Source of the DNA: Bacteroidales bacterium | GTDB lineage: Bacteria > Bacteroidota > Bacteroidia > Bacteroidales > F082 | Length of the DNA stretch: 64,000 nt | Direction: 5' to 3' | Assembly: GCA_024710405.1 (NCBI GenBank) | Contig: JANJUV010000022.1 | Location: 48,454 to 112,453, forward strand | Shown: one piece after another, positions 35,470-44,407 of the stretch | How positions within the stretch are numbered: the first letter of the stretch is position 1 | Layout: every line of letters begins with the position of its first letter | Translations under genes and position numbers: made by a program | The notes under the pieces: model-generated | Databases searched by the model: none | What the model was told of the DNA's origin: nothing | Seen by the model: only the letters and a program-made list of their open reading frames with translations

Positions 35470-36228
35470 TTAATGTATACTGTTTCCGAAACTATATGTC
35501 AGGCCAACAGCTGCATAATGAAACAGCGAAAAGGTGTACACAGCATCATTGTCAGCACCACCTTCAAGAATACGGTATCCGGCGCGGATGGTAAATCTTT
35601 CTGTCAATGTATAGGTAGCAGCCAGCTGAACATCCTCTGCTCTACCCTGTGGTGCCGCAAGCGCATCACCTTCAAATAAAAGTCCGAAAGTGTCATCAAT
35701 GTTCCACAACAGCCTGAAGTTAATGATGGGGACAAATCCTACATTAACTTTCTCCTCAGTTAAATCCCCTGAAGAGAGCGCTATCCGTGCATCCCTGATT
35801 TTAGCGGTAAAGCCTAACCCAAACTCAATCCGCGGTCTTTTCACTAAATCATAACGGTAGGTCAACCTGTAAGAGTTAAATTTATAGTCGCCTGTTACAT
35901 CCGTATTGGCTTTAAAATCAACTGTCTGAAATATAATATCAAACGGCACACGGCCCTTCGATCGGGTTTCAAGAGGGGCATACAACAATGAAAATGTATG
36001 CCGGGAGCCAACAGTGTAGTTCAATCTGATCCGGTAAAACAATCCGGTTTTGGATACTAAATCGTTTTTTAATGAAAACAAGGTTCCGTTATTGCCCGGA
36101 ATGCGCACATCATTATAGCCTGTAGAAACAGCACCTGTTTCAAAATCTATTAAAGCCTGAGCTTTAGCAGTATTTACTCCTATGCAGAAAAGCCACACAA
36201 ACGTTGCTGAGAAGAATGTCTTTGTCAT
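35470..36228 (-). CDS. Outer-membrane beta-barrel protein
   Basis: A 252-residue exported protein with a signal peptide ending at AKAQA and alternating strands ending in an aromatic-rich tail (AAVGLTYSFGN). It is probably an eight- or ten-stranded barrel of OmpW-like size. The start at 36228 (MTKTFF) is chosen because the frame upstream to 36387 merely reads through the first attC-like site. It is 12 bases upstream of tspO, so a short operon is likely. Confidence 0.75.
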   Translation of the reverse strand: MTKTFFSATFVWLFCIGVNTAKAQALIDFETGAVSTGYNDVRIPGNNGTLFSLKNDLVSKTGLFYRIRLNYTVGSRHTFSLLYAPLETRSKGRVPFDIIFQTVDFKANTDVTGDYKFNSYRLTYRYDLVKRPRIEFGLGFTAKIRDARIALSSGDLTEEKVNVGFVPIINFRLLWNIDDTFGLLFEGDALAAPQGRAEDVQLAATYTLTERFTIRAGYRILEGGADNDAVYTFSLFHYAAVGLTYSFGNSIH

Positions 36229-36312
36229 TACTTTTTCTTTATTTAATGCGTTCAATACCTCTTTACGTTTGCCTGAGAAGTCAATGTTCGTGGTATAAGG
36301 AGGATTGCGTAC

Positions 36313-36434
36313 AACGGTCACATGTATGAAACGTTGGGGATTGCGGGCTTCGTCCCTGTCTGACGTTGCAAAAGCTGATGCGGGCAAAATGCATCACGCA
36401 ACCACATAGACACCAATGTTTTATACCTGATGCT
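36313..36434. repeat. attC-like site S1 (lower boundary of the array)
   Basis: It begins ACAACGGTCA and shares TTGGGGATTGCGGGC and AAAAGCTGATGCGGG with site S20. The right GTT core is degraded (GATGCTAACACC). Confidence 0.7.
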
Positions 36435-36462
36435 AACACCCGGCATTATATATCTTTCATAT

Positions 36463-37632
36463 TTAGTAATTCATTCCAAAAGCCCATAATGGTATTACGT
36501 TTCGATACCCAAATTCTATATCATCTTTCACCAAAAATGATTTTCCGTCATGATCAATTTGGGATTGCTGTTTATTCTTTCCGCCAATCTCAAACGTATA
36601 ATTATCAATTATGAAATCAGCTTTGGCAGATGAAATAACTTCATTATTTAGTCGCATTTGATTGAAAAAGAAGGTTTCCCGGATGTTTCCAATATTTGAA
36701 TTTTCTCCAACCAAATTAAAAATGATATTAGTATTATCCAGATAAACTTTATCAACTTTTCCTAATCCACGAATACCGCTTGTTTCATGACGCAACTGAC
36801 CAATAAGCCCAGCTTTCTCCATATATGAAAAATAGTCGTCTAAGGAATTCCGGCTTACGCCTATTATTTCAGAAATTTTTGTGAAATTTGGCTTAAAAGG
36901 TACACTTTCAGCTATAATCGAAAGTAAACGCTTTAATTTTCGGCTTGTACCGACATTGAGATTTGCATATTGCGGAATATCTGTTTCCAATGTTTGCACA
37001 ATTATTTGGCCTAAACGTAAATCCAATTCATTTTCAAGTCCAAAAGGATAATATCCTCGTTTTAAATAGTCTTTAAACAGCGGCAAAGGATGCATAATGT
37101 CACTTAGCTTGACTTCGTTATTAACTATTTGCTCCAACGAATATACTTCTATGCCATAATTATGAAACAACTTTAAATATTCGCGAAATGAGAGTCCATG
37201 TAATTTATAGATTATTGCACGACGGCTTAAATCTGCTGACCCTGCAAGGATATCAAGCACAGAAGAACCGGTGAAAATAATTTTTAAGGAAGGAAACGAA
37301 TCATAGATGTTCTTCAATTCCCGCGACCAGTCTGAATACTTATGAATTTCATCAATAAACAGATACTCACCTGCATTTTTGTAAAAGTCATCAGCTAAAT
37401 CAAACAGGTTGTTTTCACCAAAATAAATGTCGTCTGCTGAAACGTATAAGGCTTTTTTACTGTCTAAATTCTCTTTGATGTATTGTAGAATCATAGTAGT
37501 TTTACCAACTCCACGTGCTCCAACTATCCCAATCATCCGACTGTTCCATGCAACTTTATCATATAAATATCGCTTATAGTCTGAAGTCGTATTCTGTAAA
37601 AGCGTCTCAAATTTCTGGTAAAGTTTATTCAT
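36463..37632 (-). CDS. AAA ATPase with DUF4143 (AAA_14 type)
   Basis: A 389-residue cytoplasmic ATPase. Walker A is GARGVGKTT near residue 37-45, Walker B is YLFIDEIHK near residue 90, and sensor-like FTGSSVLDIL follows. The C-terminal part has the DUF4143 winged-helix and nuclease-like fold (FEIGGKNKQQSQI, with a conserved Glu and Lys). Such proteins are common in Bacteroidetes genomes with unknown roles. It is complete and may be the last unit in array order. Confidence 0.85.
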   Translation of the reverse strand: MNKLYQKFETLLQNTTSDYKRYLYDKVAWNSRMIGIVGARGVGKTTMILQYIKENLDSKKALYVSADDIYFGENNLFDLADDFYKNAGEYLFIDEIHKYSDWSRELKNIYDSFPSLKIIFTGSSVLDILAGSADLSRRAIIYKLHGLSFREYLKLFHNYGIEVYSLEQIVNNEVKLSDIMHPLPLFKDYLKRGYYPFGLENELDLRLGQIIVQTLETDIPQYANLNVGTSRKLKRLLSIIAESVPFKPNFTKISEIIGVSRNSLDDYFSYMEKAGLIGQLRHETSGIRGLGKVDKVYLDNTNIIFNLVGENSNIGNIRETFFFNQMRLNNEVISSAKADFIIDNYTFEIGGKNKQQSQIDHDGKSFLVKDDIEFGYRNVIPLWAFGMNY

Positions 37633-37741
37633 TTCTTTAATGTGCTATTTTTGCAAAGATACATAAAGCACAACAAAATAAACAATAAATTCCATAATTG
37701 CTCATTAAGTTGTGCGGACGTCTGTTTTTATGCTGGGCGTT

Positions 37742-37850
37742 AACGTTTTGCCGCTTGCCGCAGTGGGGGATTTCGGAGCACAAAACTGTCATATCGATAC
37801 AAAATCTGAAGCGATTTACCATTTGTGAATACGCTATCTAATCGGCAATT
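37742..37850. repeat. attC-like site S2, right half worn
   Basis: The left half (AACGTTTTGCCGCTTGCCGC then AGTGGGGGATTTCGGAGC) is nearly identical to site S23. The right arm is no longer recognisable. Confidence 0.7.
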
Positions 37851-37889
37851 TATAACAGAGCGAATGAGCAGATGATATTCTGTCATCCG

Positions 37890-38504
37890 CTACTCAGTGT
37901 CTTGTTTAAAACTCCAATTTATCAAAGGCAATTTTCGTTTCTGGTTTATATTCCACAATCCGATTTGAATTCCTTTGAGTTTCATTGATCTGTTGAATAG
38001 TCCCGCCTGAACTCCTTTAACATAATAGGCCTCATTCAATAGCGCTATCATAATTCCGTTATGTTTTTGAGAAAAGTTCCCCAGAAACGAGGTCGATATA
38101 CCGTTAACCTGAAAATTGATATTTCCAATCAGTCCTATATTAAATCCATTTGTTATACAGTCACAAACTGTCCCGGATGCAGAAATGCTCAAACCGTTAA
38201 TCACTTCCGAAATGGGTTCTTCAGACAATTTTATAAATTCACTTTCATCCTGAGCAACCGGGCTTTGCGGAATTAATGGTATGGCAATGCCTGCCCCAAT
38301 TATTTCAACTTTAATACCGTTTGTATTTGTAAATCTTGGCGCTGCTTTAACAGTACCTATTCCGACCGATACTCCGTGAATGTTAATATTCTTCTGGTGA
38401 TATGTCCAGATCGGGAAATAGTTCTTTCTCTTTTCAACCTGTCCGTATGAACTGATTGTCAAAATCAAAAAAAGAATGGTCATTATAGTTATTATGTGTC
38501 TCAT
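37890..38504 (-). CDS. Exported repeat protein of LA_2272-like type
   Basis: A 204-residue protein with a signal peptide (MRHIITIMTILFLILTISSY followed by GQ). The body has short repeats around NGxxxGLxxN (NGFNIGLIGNINFQVNGIST, KGVQAGLFNRSMKLKGIQIG) as in LA_2272-type surface repeat proteins. The start at 38504 is preferred to 38519. Probably a surface or periplasmic beta-solenoid; function unknown. Confidence 0.6.
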   Translation of the reverse strand: MRHIITIMTILFLILTISSYGQVEKRKNYFPIWTYHQKNINIHGVSVGIGTVKAAPRFTNTNGIKVEIIGAGIAIPLIPQSPVAQDESEFIKLSEEPISEVINGLSISASGTVCDCITNGFNIGLIGNINFQVNGISTSFLGNFSQKHNGIMIALLNEAYYVKGVQAGLFNRSMKLKGIQIGLWNINQKRKLPLINWSFKQDTE

Positions 38505-38514
38505 TACAATACCT

Positions 38515-38590
38515 GCCATCGTTTGATTGTATGATTAGTGGCATATTGCGCGGCACTTTCCCTGCCATTACTCATACAAAAGGTTAACCG
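38515..38590. repeat. Short attC-like site S3
   Basis: Arms TTGTATGATTAGTGGCA and TGCCATTACTCATACAA pair over 15 of 17 positions, followed by GTTAACCG at 38583. The loop is only about 20 bases. The left AAC core is replaced by CATCG. Confidence 0.55.
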
Positions 38591-38597
38591 AGGTAAT

Positions 38598-39053
38598 TTA
38601 CTTCTCTAAGAATTTATTTGTTCTGTTTTCAGCATTTTCCCTCAGATTAAAGTAATAAAAAGGGAAATCGAAGCCATGGTAAATACCTAACATACCACCG
38701 TATGATTGATAAATAGCGCTGTCATTCACACTGCTGCAAATTAAAACCCCTTGTGCTAAATCAATCCGGGCATCTGCAAAATTGAGCACCTGTTCATAGT
38801 CTTGTGTATTGTTAACTGGCATATAGGAACCCAGACTTTCGCTGGCCGTAGCCAATGTCTCGTCCCTTTTCCAGTTTATCGGATTTATCACCAGACCAAT
38901 ATTATTTCCAACCACGATGTTAGTCCCGGGGGCTATATTGGGAGACTGTGTATTGTAGGAAATTATCACGCCCGTATCATCGGGACCTTCAGGGAAGTTT
39001 CTCCAAATGATAATGTGGTGCATTTTGTCCCATATTCGTTTAATTTGTCCCAA
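38598..39053 (-). pseudogene. DUF3089-family protein, C-terminal remnant
   Basis: About 150 codons matching the end of DUF3089 alpha/beta-hydrolase-like proteins (NPINWKRDE with a following LGSYMP, then GIYHGFDFPFYYFNLRENAE). The N-terminal half that would hold the nucleophile is absent, so this is a truncated gene rather than a working enzyme. Confidence 0.55.
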
Positions 39054-39191
39054 AAATACAAATTATGGTACAATTATTCATGTTTCGGAGGTCATTTTTT
39101 TGGATGAAGCCTGACAACGTGAAGCATTTTATCTGCCGATTGCCTGCAAATATAGCGACAAGTCAGTTTCTTAGGATTATCCATCTGTTAT

Positions 39192-39323
39192 TTAGGATAC
39201 CCCTAAACAGGTCTCTGTTCTTTGAACAAGTTCAATATAAGTGTGAATCGCTCGGGGACTGTGGTTGCAAACGCGTAACTCACGCTCAAGCAAATAAGAA
39301 ATTGATAAGTTTTTCTTTTCCAT
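39192..39323 (-). pseudogene. Fragment of a tyrosine recombinase (N-terminal SAM-like core-binding domain)
   Basis: The 43 codons from ATG 39323 resemble the start of XerC/D-like or integrase recombinases (YLLERELRVCNHSPRAIHTY then a LGVS end). The pattern R.HSP.[AT]I.TY is typical of the domain that grips DNA. A stop follows, and no catalytic domain with the Arg/His/Tyr residues is found. It is a relic, the only recombinase trace in the window. Confidence 0.55.
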
Positions 39324-39394
39324 GATGGTAGATTCTAAGTTTGGCACCTCAAAATTACCATCAAATTGCCGCCTCCGCATGGGGGCAGCTTAGT

Positions 39395-39454
39395 TCAATG
39401 GTTAGCATATGCGTAGCGCGACCGTTTAGGGAGCATTATCGCATATACACTGTT
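39395..39454. repeat. Worn attC-like site S4
   Basis: Inverted segments GCATATGCG and CGCATATAC precede GTTCTGCG (39452). The left AAC core is not present. The matching end of the next unit is CACAGAAC at 40568. Confidence 0.45.
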
Positions 39455-39469
39455 CTGCGTTCGTATTTT

Positions 39470-40546
39470 TTACCAAGGTCCATTCTTTGTAATGTTCAGA
39501 AATTTGCCGTTTTCCAATCGGTATGCACCGCCAAAGCCTAAAAACCATAGTCTATCATTTTGGTCTCTGTAGATTTGATAAACTACAGGTCCCTTATTAT
39601 CTTCGGTCTTTTCGAATTCGATTATCTCTTTGCCATCATAGATAAGCAGATAATGCTGATTGAAAACAAAGTATAACTTACCATTTTTGTCTTCTGCAAT
39701 ACTCCCTATCCCTTTGCCGATTTCCGATACTTGTTCTGTAATATTTTCTAACTGATTTCCTGACAATTTGTATAATGCCTCTTTAGTTGAAATCCAGTAA
39801 CCTCCTTTTTCGCTTTCAATGATTTCGTTTATAAAGTTGGTTTTAATTCCAAATTTTTCAGAGGCATTATGAAGAATGTTGTCTTTTAATCTAAAAAGTC
39901 CTGCATTGGTACAAAACCAGATATTTCCTTTACTGTCCTCCATAATGCAATGCACCATCTTAGTGCTTGAAACACCAAGTGTTGTGTCACGAATTCCTTC
40001 AGGTAATTCGAAGTTTGTAAATTCATCTCCATTAAATTTGCATAAACCTCCTATTGTCCCAATCCAAATAGTACCATTGGCATCCGATTCAATATTCCAA
40101 ACATCATTATTCAATAATCCATCTGATTCATAATAATTCTTCACTATTTCTCCATCATAACTACTGAGACCATCGGTATGCCCGAACCAAATTTTTCCAT
40201 CCTTACCTTCTGTAATATCGTGTATTGTAACACGTCCTCCTGTTTCACTTTTTATACTATCAATTTTACTCAAAGTGTTATTGGAAAGTTTAAAAGCCCC
40301 ACTCTGCGCTCCAAACCAAATATTTCCTTTGCTATCCTGAAACATCATTCTTACAACTTCGCTTATCTGCTCATCAGTTGGATTATTTCCAAAAAACAAA
40401 CTTTGAGTTGCATCTGCATGCACTTGTAATAAATCACCCCTTGTTTTGTTCCAATTTTCTTGTCCGGTAGATGAAAAGACCAGAACGGAAAGAGATGTAA
40501 TAATTAATGATTTTACTCCAAAAAATGATATTCTTTCTTTATTCAT
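39470..40546 (-). CDS. Exported two-component-regulator propeller protein
   Basis: A 358-residue protein with a signal peptide (to FSSTGQ) and about seven blades of the hybrid two-component sensor propeller type (DSKGNIWFGAQSGAFKL, DANGTIWIGTIGGLCKF, and so on). In Bacteroidetes such propellers usually form the periplasmic sensor of hybrid kinases. Here no kinase part is present, so it is a stand-alone propeller. Ligand unknown. Confidence 0.8.
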   Translation of the reverse strand: MNKERISFFGVKSLIITSLSVLVFSSTGQENWNKTRGDLLQVHADATQSLFFGNNPTDEQISEVVRMMFQDSKGNIWFGAQSGAFKLSNNTLSKIDSIKSETGGRVTIHDITEGKDGKIWFGHTDGLSSYDGEIVKNYYESDGLLNNDVWNIESDANGTIWIGTIGGLCKFNGDEFTNFELPEGIRDTTLGVSSTKMVHCIMEDSKGNIWFCTNAGLFRLKDNILHNASEKFGIKTNFINEIIESEKGGYWISTKEALYKLSGNQLENITEQVSEIGKGIGSIAEDKNGKLYFVFNQHYLLIYDGKEIIEFEKTEDNKGPVVYQIYRDQNDRLWFLGFGGAYRLENGKFLNITKNGPW

Positions 40547-40572
40547 AGTTTTTTACTTTTTTTATGACACAG

Positions 40573-40638
40573 AACGTTGTGCGACTTGGCGAAGTGCCTG
40601 TGTTGCGTCTGCGGCAGGCATTTTGTGTAACCGCTGTT
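40573..40638. repeat. Short attC-like site S5
   Basis: Only 66 bases from AAC to GTT. Left end CACAGAAC, right end GTTGTGCGACG. It keeps TTGGCGAAGTGCC at left with a shorter right arm. Confidence 0.6.
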
Positions 40639-40646
40639 GTGCGACG

Positions 40647-41378
40647 TTACTTGTCTCTTCTGAATTTTTTTCGATGTTCCTTATCCATTTTTTCTGTTGC
40701 ATATTGAATTATTTTCCTTCCACAAGAATCTTTCCATTCTAGAAGAAATTCCTCTGTAATTGCAGGGCGTATCTTCCAGGACTCTCTTAAAAAGGTGCCA
40801 AGTCCCTTCTGAACATCCTCCTCCTCATCAAGCATAATAGATTCAATAATTGTAAAATATTGTGCCGGATCTTCTCCTGCTTTTACCGCCTCAAAAAAAG
40901 TAACAGGAACTGCACGTCTGGTCCATTTTGATTGCGAATTTGTCCATTCAATAAAACTTTCAGGCTGAACTATTTTTTTATTTATAAAACAGGAAAGAAC
41001 CAACATACATAAAACATCAGTACTTGCCCAATTTGTGTAACTTTCCAGCCATTTTTTCATATGGTTGAACACATCAATTGAGTAGTGTTCCTTTTTAAGG
41101 GAAATAAATGCTGTAGCAATAGAAACCTCTTCAAATTTTCCAGATAGAATAAGCTGGTCACCCAAGTTCAGGAAGTCATCAATTGAAAAAGAGTTCCATT
41201 CTCTGAACCATAAATCTCTTTGGTTTTCAAATACTTTCTGATCTATGCCATATCCAACATATCCTTCCTTAAAATACCGGGAATATTTGGCAACAATTGC
41301 TGGATCAGCATAACTTTCAAAAAACAATCTAATTTCTTTTAATTTTTGTTCAATAAGCATGTCAGATTTAGTAGTCAT
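40647..41378 (-). CDS. DNA alkylation repair (AlkD-like HEAT-repeat) protein
   Basis: A 243-residue all-helical protein with the AlkD/AlkC pattern (WAST then DVLCMLVLSCFI, SKWTRRAVPVTFFEAVKAGED, GLGTFLRESWKI). AlkD excises positively charged alkylated bases such as 7-methylguanine. The start at 41378 (MTTKSD) is preferred, although the frame is open to 41390. It fills one cassette between sites S5 and S6. The key Trp and Arg residues are plausible but were not aligned in detail. Confidence 0.75.
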   Translation of the reverse strand: MTTKSDMLIEQKLKEIRLFFESYADPAIVAKYSRYFKEGYVGYGIDQKVFENQRDLWFREWNSFSIDDFLNLGDQLILSGKFEEVSIATAFISLKKEHYSIDVFNHMKKWLESYTNWASTDVLCMLVLSCFINKKIVQPESFIEWTNSQSKWTRRAVPVTFFEAVKAGEDPAQYFTIIESIMLDEEEDVQKGLGTFLRESWKIRPAITEEFLLEWKDSCGRKIIQYATEKMDKEHRKKFRRDK

Positions 41379-41420
41379 ATAAACCTCCAATTAAACGGAA
41401 GACCAGTTTTAATTCGGCAC

Positions 41421-41549
41421 AACGGTTCTCAGCTATACGCATTCAGGGATTCTTACCACTGAAACCGCCTCTGGCGGAAACTGAACTTTAAACTTAGCAC
41501 TTTCCTGTCCTACGAAGCACAAAACCCCTGCTTGCGGATAGGTGATGTT
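41421..41549. repeat. attC-like site S6
   Basis: 129 bases; left end CGGCACAAC matches GTTGTGC at the lower end of its unit. Right end GTTATCCG. It contains CGAAGCACAAAA in the loop. Confidence 0.7.
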
Positions 41550-41565
41550 ATCCGTTCGGTTTTCA

Positions 41566-42924
41566 TTAAAGTTTACTGAATTTTGCAGTTTTCAAATTTC
41601 CATTTTCATTTAATATAATAATGTAAGTTCCGTTTGATAAATTAGAAATGTCTATTACGTAATCCTTTGAATTAATTTGTTTAGTTAAAAGTTTTTGACC
41701 AAGTGTATTGTAAAGCGTTACGTCTGATTCATTATTTAATTTGAAATTAATAAAATCTTTTGCTGGATTTGGATAAAAATTTATACTTTGATTTGTTGCA
41801 ATTTGTTCAGAAATACTTATAACAGTAGAAGAATTCCAATATACATTTGTTTTATCTACAAATCCTTGTATAATAATATCTTTTAGTCCATCTCCATTAA
41901 AATCATCTATTATACAATCTGCAATATATTCACCACCCAAAATTTGGGTTTGGACAAATGTATTATTCCCGTCATTTCTATAAACAATATTGAAAATATT
42001 CGGCAAACCACCAGCTTGACTGCCCACTATTAGTAAGTCTTGGTCTCCATCGTTATCCAAATCAGCAAAGGCATTTTGCCCTGCAAAAGTTTGTTGAATA
42101 TTAGTAGCAATTTGTGTAAAAACTCCTGTTCCATTATTGATATATAATAAATTTTGTGTATTACCATTGATAAGTAAATCTAAATCTCCATCGTTATCTG
42201 TGTCAGCCACTTCAATACCTTCAGCAGTAATTGCCGGGAATGTTGTATTTGTGTTTAAAGTATATACACCAGAACCATTATTTTGATATAATTTAATGGT
42301 ATTTGAACCAGAAATAATAACATCTTGATCTCCATCGTTTTCTATATCAATAATTTGTACAATTCCATCTACTGGAGTAAAAACGGAGTTTCCTTGTGGC
42401 GTGAAAACCGCGTTTCCATTATTAAGATAAATTCCTGCAACAGTAGAAGTAGTAATAACCAAGTCTTGGTCACCATCATTGTCCACGTCTGCAATTGCAG
42501 CTCCTTTAATAAATACAGGTAAATTATTAGGTACTTGAGTAAAATTACCCGTGCCATCATTTCTATAAATATTTGCAAATTTTTGGGCAAGTTCATCCTG
42601 TCCAGAGAAAAACAAGTCTAAATCTCCATCACCATCTAAATCTTTAAAAAATGCTTGGCCATTTCCTGAACGAGGAAAATTATGAGTTACCTCTGTGAAA
42701 TTTCCAGTTCCATCGTTTTTATAAAGTTTTGTCCATATTTGGGGAGTCAATCCAGTCATGAACAAGTCTAAATCGCCATCTCCATCTATATCACCACTTG
42801 CAAATGTCCCGCCATAAGCTTCCATTATGTTAGGCTGTGGATTTGCTAAAGTGAAATTTAATGTTTGAGTGAAGCCATTTGTACAAATTAGTATAATGGT
42901 CTGAATTAATAAAATTTGTCTCAT
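41566..42924 (-). CDS. FG-GAP/VCBS-repeat protein with type IX secretion signal
   Basis: A 452-residue exported protein. After the signal peptide there are about seven FG-GAP/VCBS repeats with Ca-binding loops of the form DxDGDGDLDL and DNDGDQDL. The last 75 residues form the type IX secretion C-terminal domain (FYPNPAKDFINF, then LYNTLGQKL, ISNLSNGTYIIIL). It is secreted or surface-bound. Repeats form a beta-propeller for adhesion or substrate binding; no enzyme domain. Confidence 0.88.
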   Translation of the reverse strand: MRQILLIQTIILICTNGFTQTLNFTLANPQPNIMEAYGGTFASGDIDGDGDLDLFMTGLTPQIWTKLYKNDGTGNFTEVTHNFPRSGNGQAFFKDLDGDGDLDLFFSGQDELAQKFANIYRNDGTGNFTQVPNNLPVFIKGAAIADVDNDGDQDLVITTSTVAGIYLNNGNAVFTPQGNSVFTPVDGIVQIIDIENDGDQDVIISGSNTIKLYQNNGSGVYTLNTNTTFPAITAEGIEVADTDNDGDLDLLINGNTQNLLYINNGTGVFTQIATNIQQTFAGQNAFADLDNDGDQDLLIVGSQAGGLPNIFNIVYRNDGNNTFVQTQILGGEYIADCIIDDFNGDGLKDIIIQGFVDKTNVYWNSSTVISISEQIATNQSINFYPNPAKDFINFKLNNESDVTLYNTLGQKLLTKQINSKDYVIDISNLSNGTYIIILNENGNLKTAKFSKL

Positions 42925-42959
42925 GTTTTTTGTGTTAAATTGTTATTTTAGTTTATTGA

Positions 42960-43090
42960 ATTCTCACACGTTTCGCCAAACTGACGGCTAAGGGTTTGCA
43001 GTGGAATTTCTTTCAGTCATAGTTGTCAATTTAAACTGTCAATACACGGGTTTAATATTTTATAGAACAAACAGTGTATACTTTATTCTT
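42960..43090. repeat. Strongly worn attC-like site S7
   Basis: CACACGTTTCGCC, TTTGCAGTGGAATTTC and a weak TTTAAACTGTC recall the site family, but no clear GTT/AAC pair was found. Confidence 0.3.
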
Positions 43091-43126
43091 TATTTTTAAT
43101 TTGTAAAATTCTTGGTCCCTTTAGTT

Positions 43127-43459
43127 TTAAAATTTAAATACTTTTCCATTTTCTAATAGTTTTTTTGCTTCATCCCAGGATGGTAGAGTATCAGTATCTA
43201 TAGTGATTGTTCTTATTTCTTTTGCAATGTCTTTGCTTTTTTTCATTGCATCTAAATGTGCACCACTTTTAGCAAAATCTTTTAGTTCACTCTCATTATT
43301 CCAAAGAGTCATTGTATAATGTGTAGTCCACACACCCCTTTTTTTAAAGTCTTTATAGCTAGTCGCTTTAAGTTGCCTTATAATTTTTAACGCATTTGCT
43401 GATAAAGCAAAAAACTTAAGAGGACCTTTTAGTTCAATTGATGTAATTGTCGCTTTCAT
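43127..43459 (-). CDS. Small ABM/spheroidene-monooxygenase-like protein
   Basis: A 110-residue cytoplasmic protein with the ferredoxin-like alpha/beta pattern seen in DUF3291 and CrtA-like proteins (FKKRGVWTTHYTMTLWNNES, then LKDFAKSGAHLDAMK). These small dimers often bind heme or act on small organics. The exact function is unknown. Confidence 0.55.
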   Translation of the reverse strand: MKATITSIELKGPLKFFALSANALKIIRQLKATSYKDFKKRGVWTTHYTMTLWNNESELKDFAKSGAHLDAMKKSKDIAKEIRTITIDTDTLPSWDEAKKLLENGKVFKF

Positions 43460-43513
43460 ATTTATTTGTCAGTTTTATATTATTGTTTACTGTGTCGTCA
43501 AATCATTGCAAGT

Positions 43514-43638
43514 AACGTTTCGCATATGCCCCGTAGCCGTATCTGCGGAGCTACAAATCTAACCACAATTGCCGCCGCCTGCGCGGGCTACAAACGCCTA
43601 AATACTTGCGAAACGGCTATGGGGTATGATGCGGTGTT
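43514..43638. repeat. attC-like site S8
   Basis: 125 bases. The loop contains GCGGAGCTACAAA and GCGGGCTACAAA. Right end GTTATCGGC; the far end of the same unit is GCCGACG (44894), missing three bases of the expected complement. Confidence 0.75.
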
Positions 43639-43683
43639 ATCGGCTGGCATTCTATTTTATAATTCTTTCTGTTTTTTATATGA

Positions 43684-44406
43684 TTAAAATAGTTTTTCGC
43701 CGTTTAAAATATTAATTCCAATTTCTTTTGCCATACTACTTTGCTTGAATGGATTGATTTTTTGAACTGTGCCGTTATATTTAAAAAGCGAGCCTGTGTT
43801 TTTAAACCAAAATGTTATTCCTGCTTTAACACATTGTTCTCGAATATCTAAAACCCAATCATAATTACAGATACGAGCTTCTCGTCCTGTTTCACCACCT
43901 ACGGTAACATGCTTAATTCCGCCAAGATAAGCCAATATATCAATAGCGCCCAAAAGTGGTGCAGCTGCTATAAATCTCCTTTTAATTGGGTAAGACAGAA
44001 ACAAGGGCAGTCGATAATCCGCCGATTCCTGATTTTCAATAGTGCATCCTATATTCACATTATCATATCCATCGCCCCAATCGTTTGGTAGAGAAACATT
44101 AAAACGGTCAATGCGCTTAGTTAATATCAAAAAGTCAAGGTCTGGTCGTTTCTTTATCATTGCCCAAGCTTCAGTACGCCATTCGTCAGCTTCTGCAATA
44201 AAAAAATCGCTTGCGAAACAAGTAGCAACAATCTTTCCGCTTTGAATTTTATCTGTGCCTTTTCTCGTTTTAGCTATCGGTTTATCAAACTCGTCCGTTT
44301 TAAGCACGTTGCTTTGTCCGCAACGTTTTGAGAAAGGCCCATAGAAATAGCAGTAAGTGCAACCATCACTTATTTTATAACAACCTGTCCACGGCTCCCA
44401 ATTCAT
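43684..44406 (-). CDS. DUF5131 (phage Gp37/Gp68-like) protein
   Basis: A 240-residue protein related to phage Gp37/Gp68 and DUF5131 proteins. The N-terminus has three cysteines (GCYKISDGCTYCY, CX6-CX2C), close to a radical SAM cluster motif, and a conserved LILTKR strand. The start at 44406 (MNWEPW) is chosen because this sequence begins the family; the frame is open to 44439. The VOC gene upstream ends 2 bases above this start. Activity unknown, possibly a base or protein modification. Confidence 0.75.
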   Translation of the reverse strand: MNWEPWTGCYKISDGCTYCYFYGPFSKRCGQSNVLKTDEFDKPIAKTRKGTDKIQSGKIVATCFASDFFIAEADEWRTEAWAMIKKRPDLDFLILTKRIDRFNVSLPNDWGDGYDNVNIGCTIENQESADYRLPLFLSYPIKRRFIAAAPLLGAIDILAYLGGIKHVTVGGETGREARICNYDWVLDIREQCVKAGITFWFKNTGSLFKYNGTVQKINPFKQSSMAKEIGINILNGEKLF

Positions 44407-44407
44407 A

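Noticed and set aside
36229..36387. Upstream extension of the 35470 barrel gene
   Set aside because: The extension translates attC-like site S1 and removes the signal peptide from the N-terminus.
39386..39430. tRNA-like D-arm sequence (GCAGCTTAGTTCAATGGTT followed by AGCAT)
   Set aside because: Only the 5' part resembles a tRNA. No anticodon arm and no T-arm GGTTCGA motif follow; the sequence runs into a worn attC-like site. At best a relic of an integration target.
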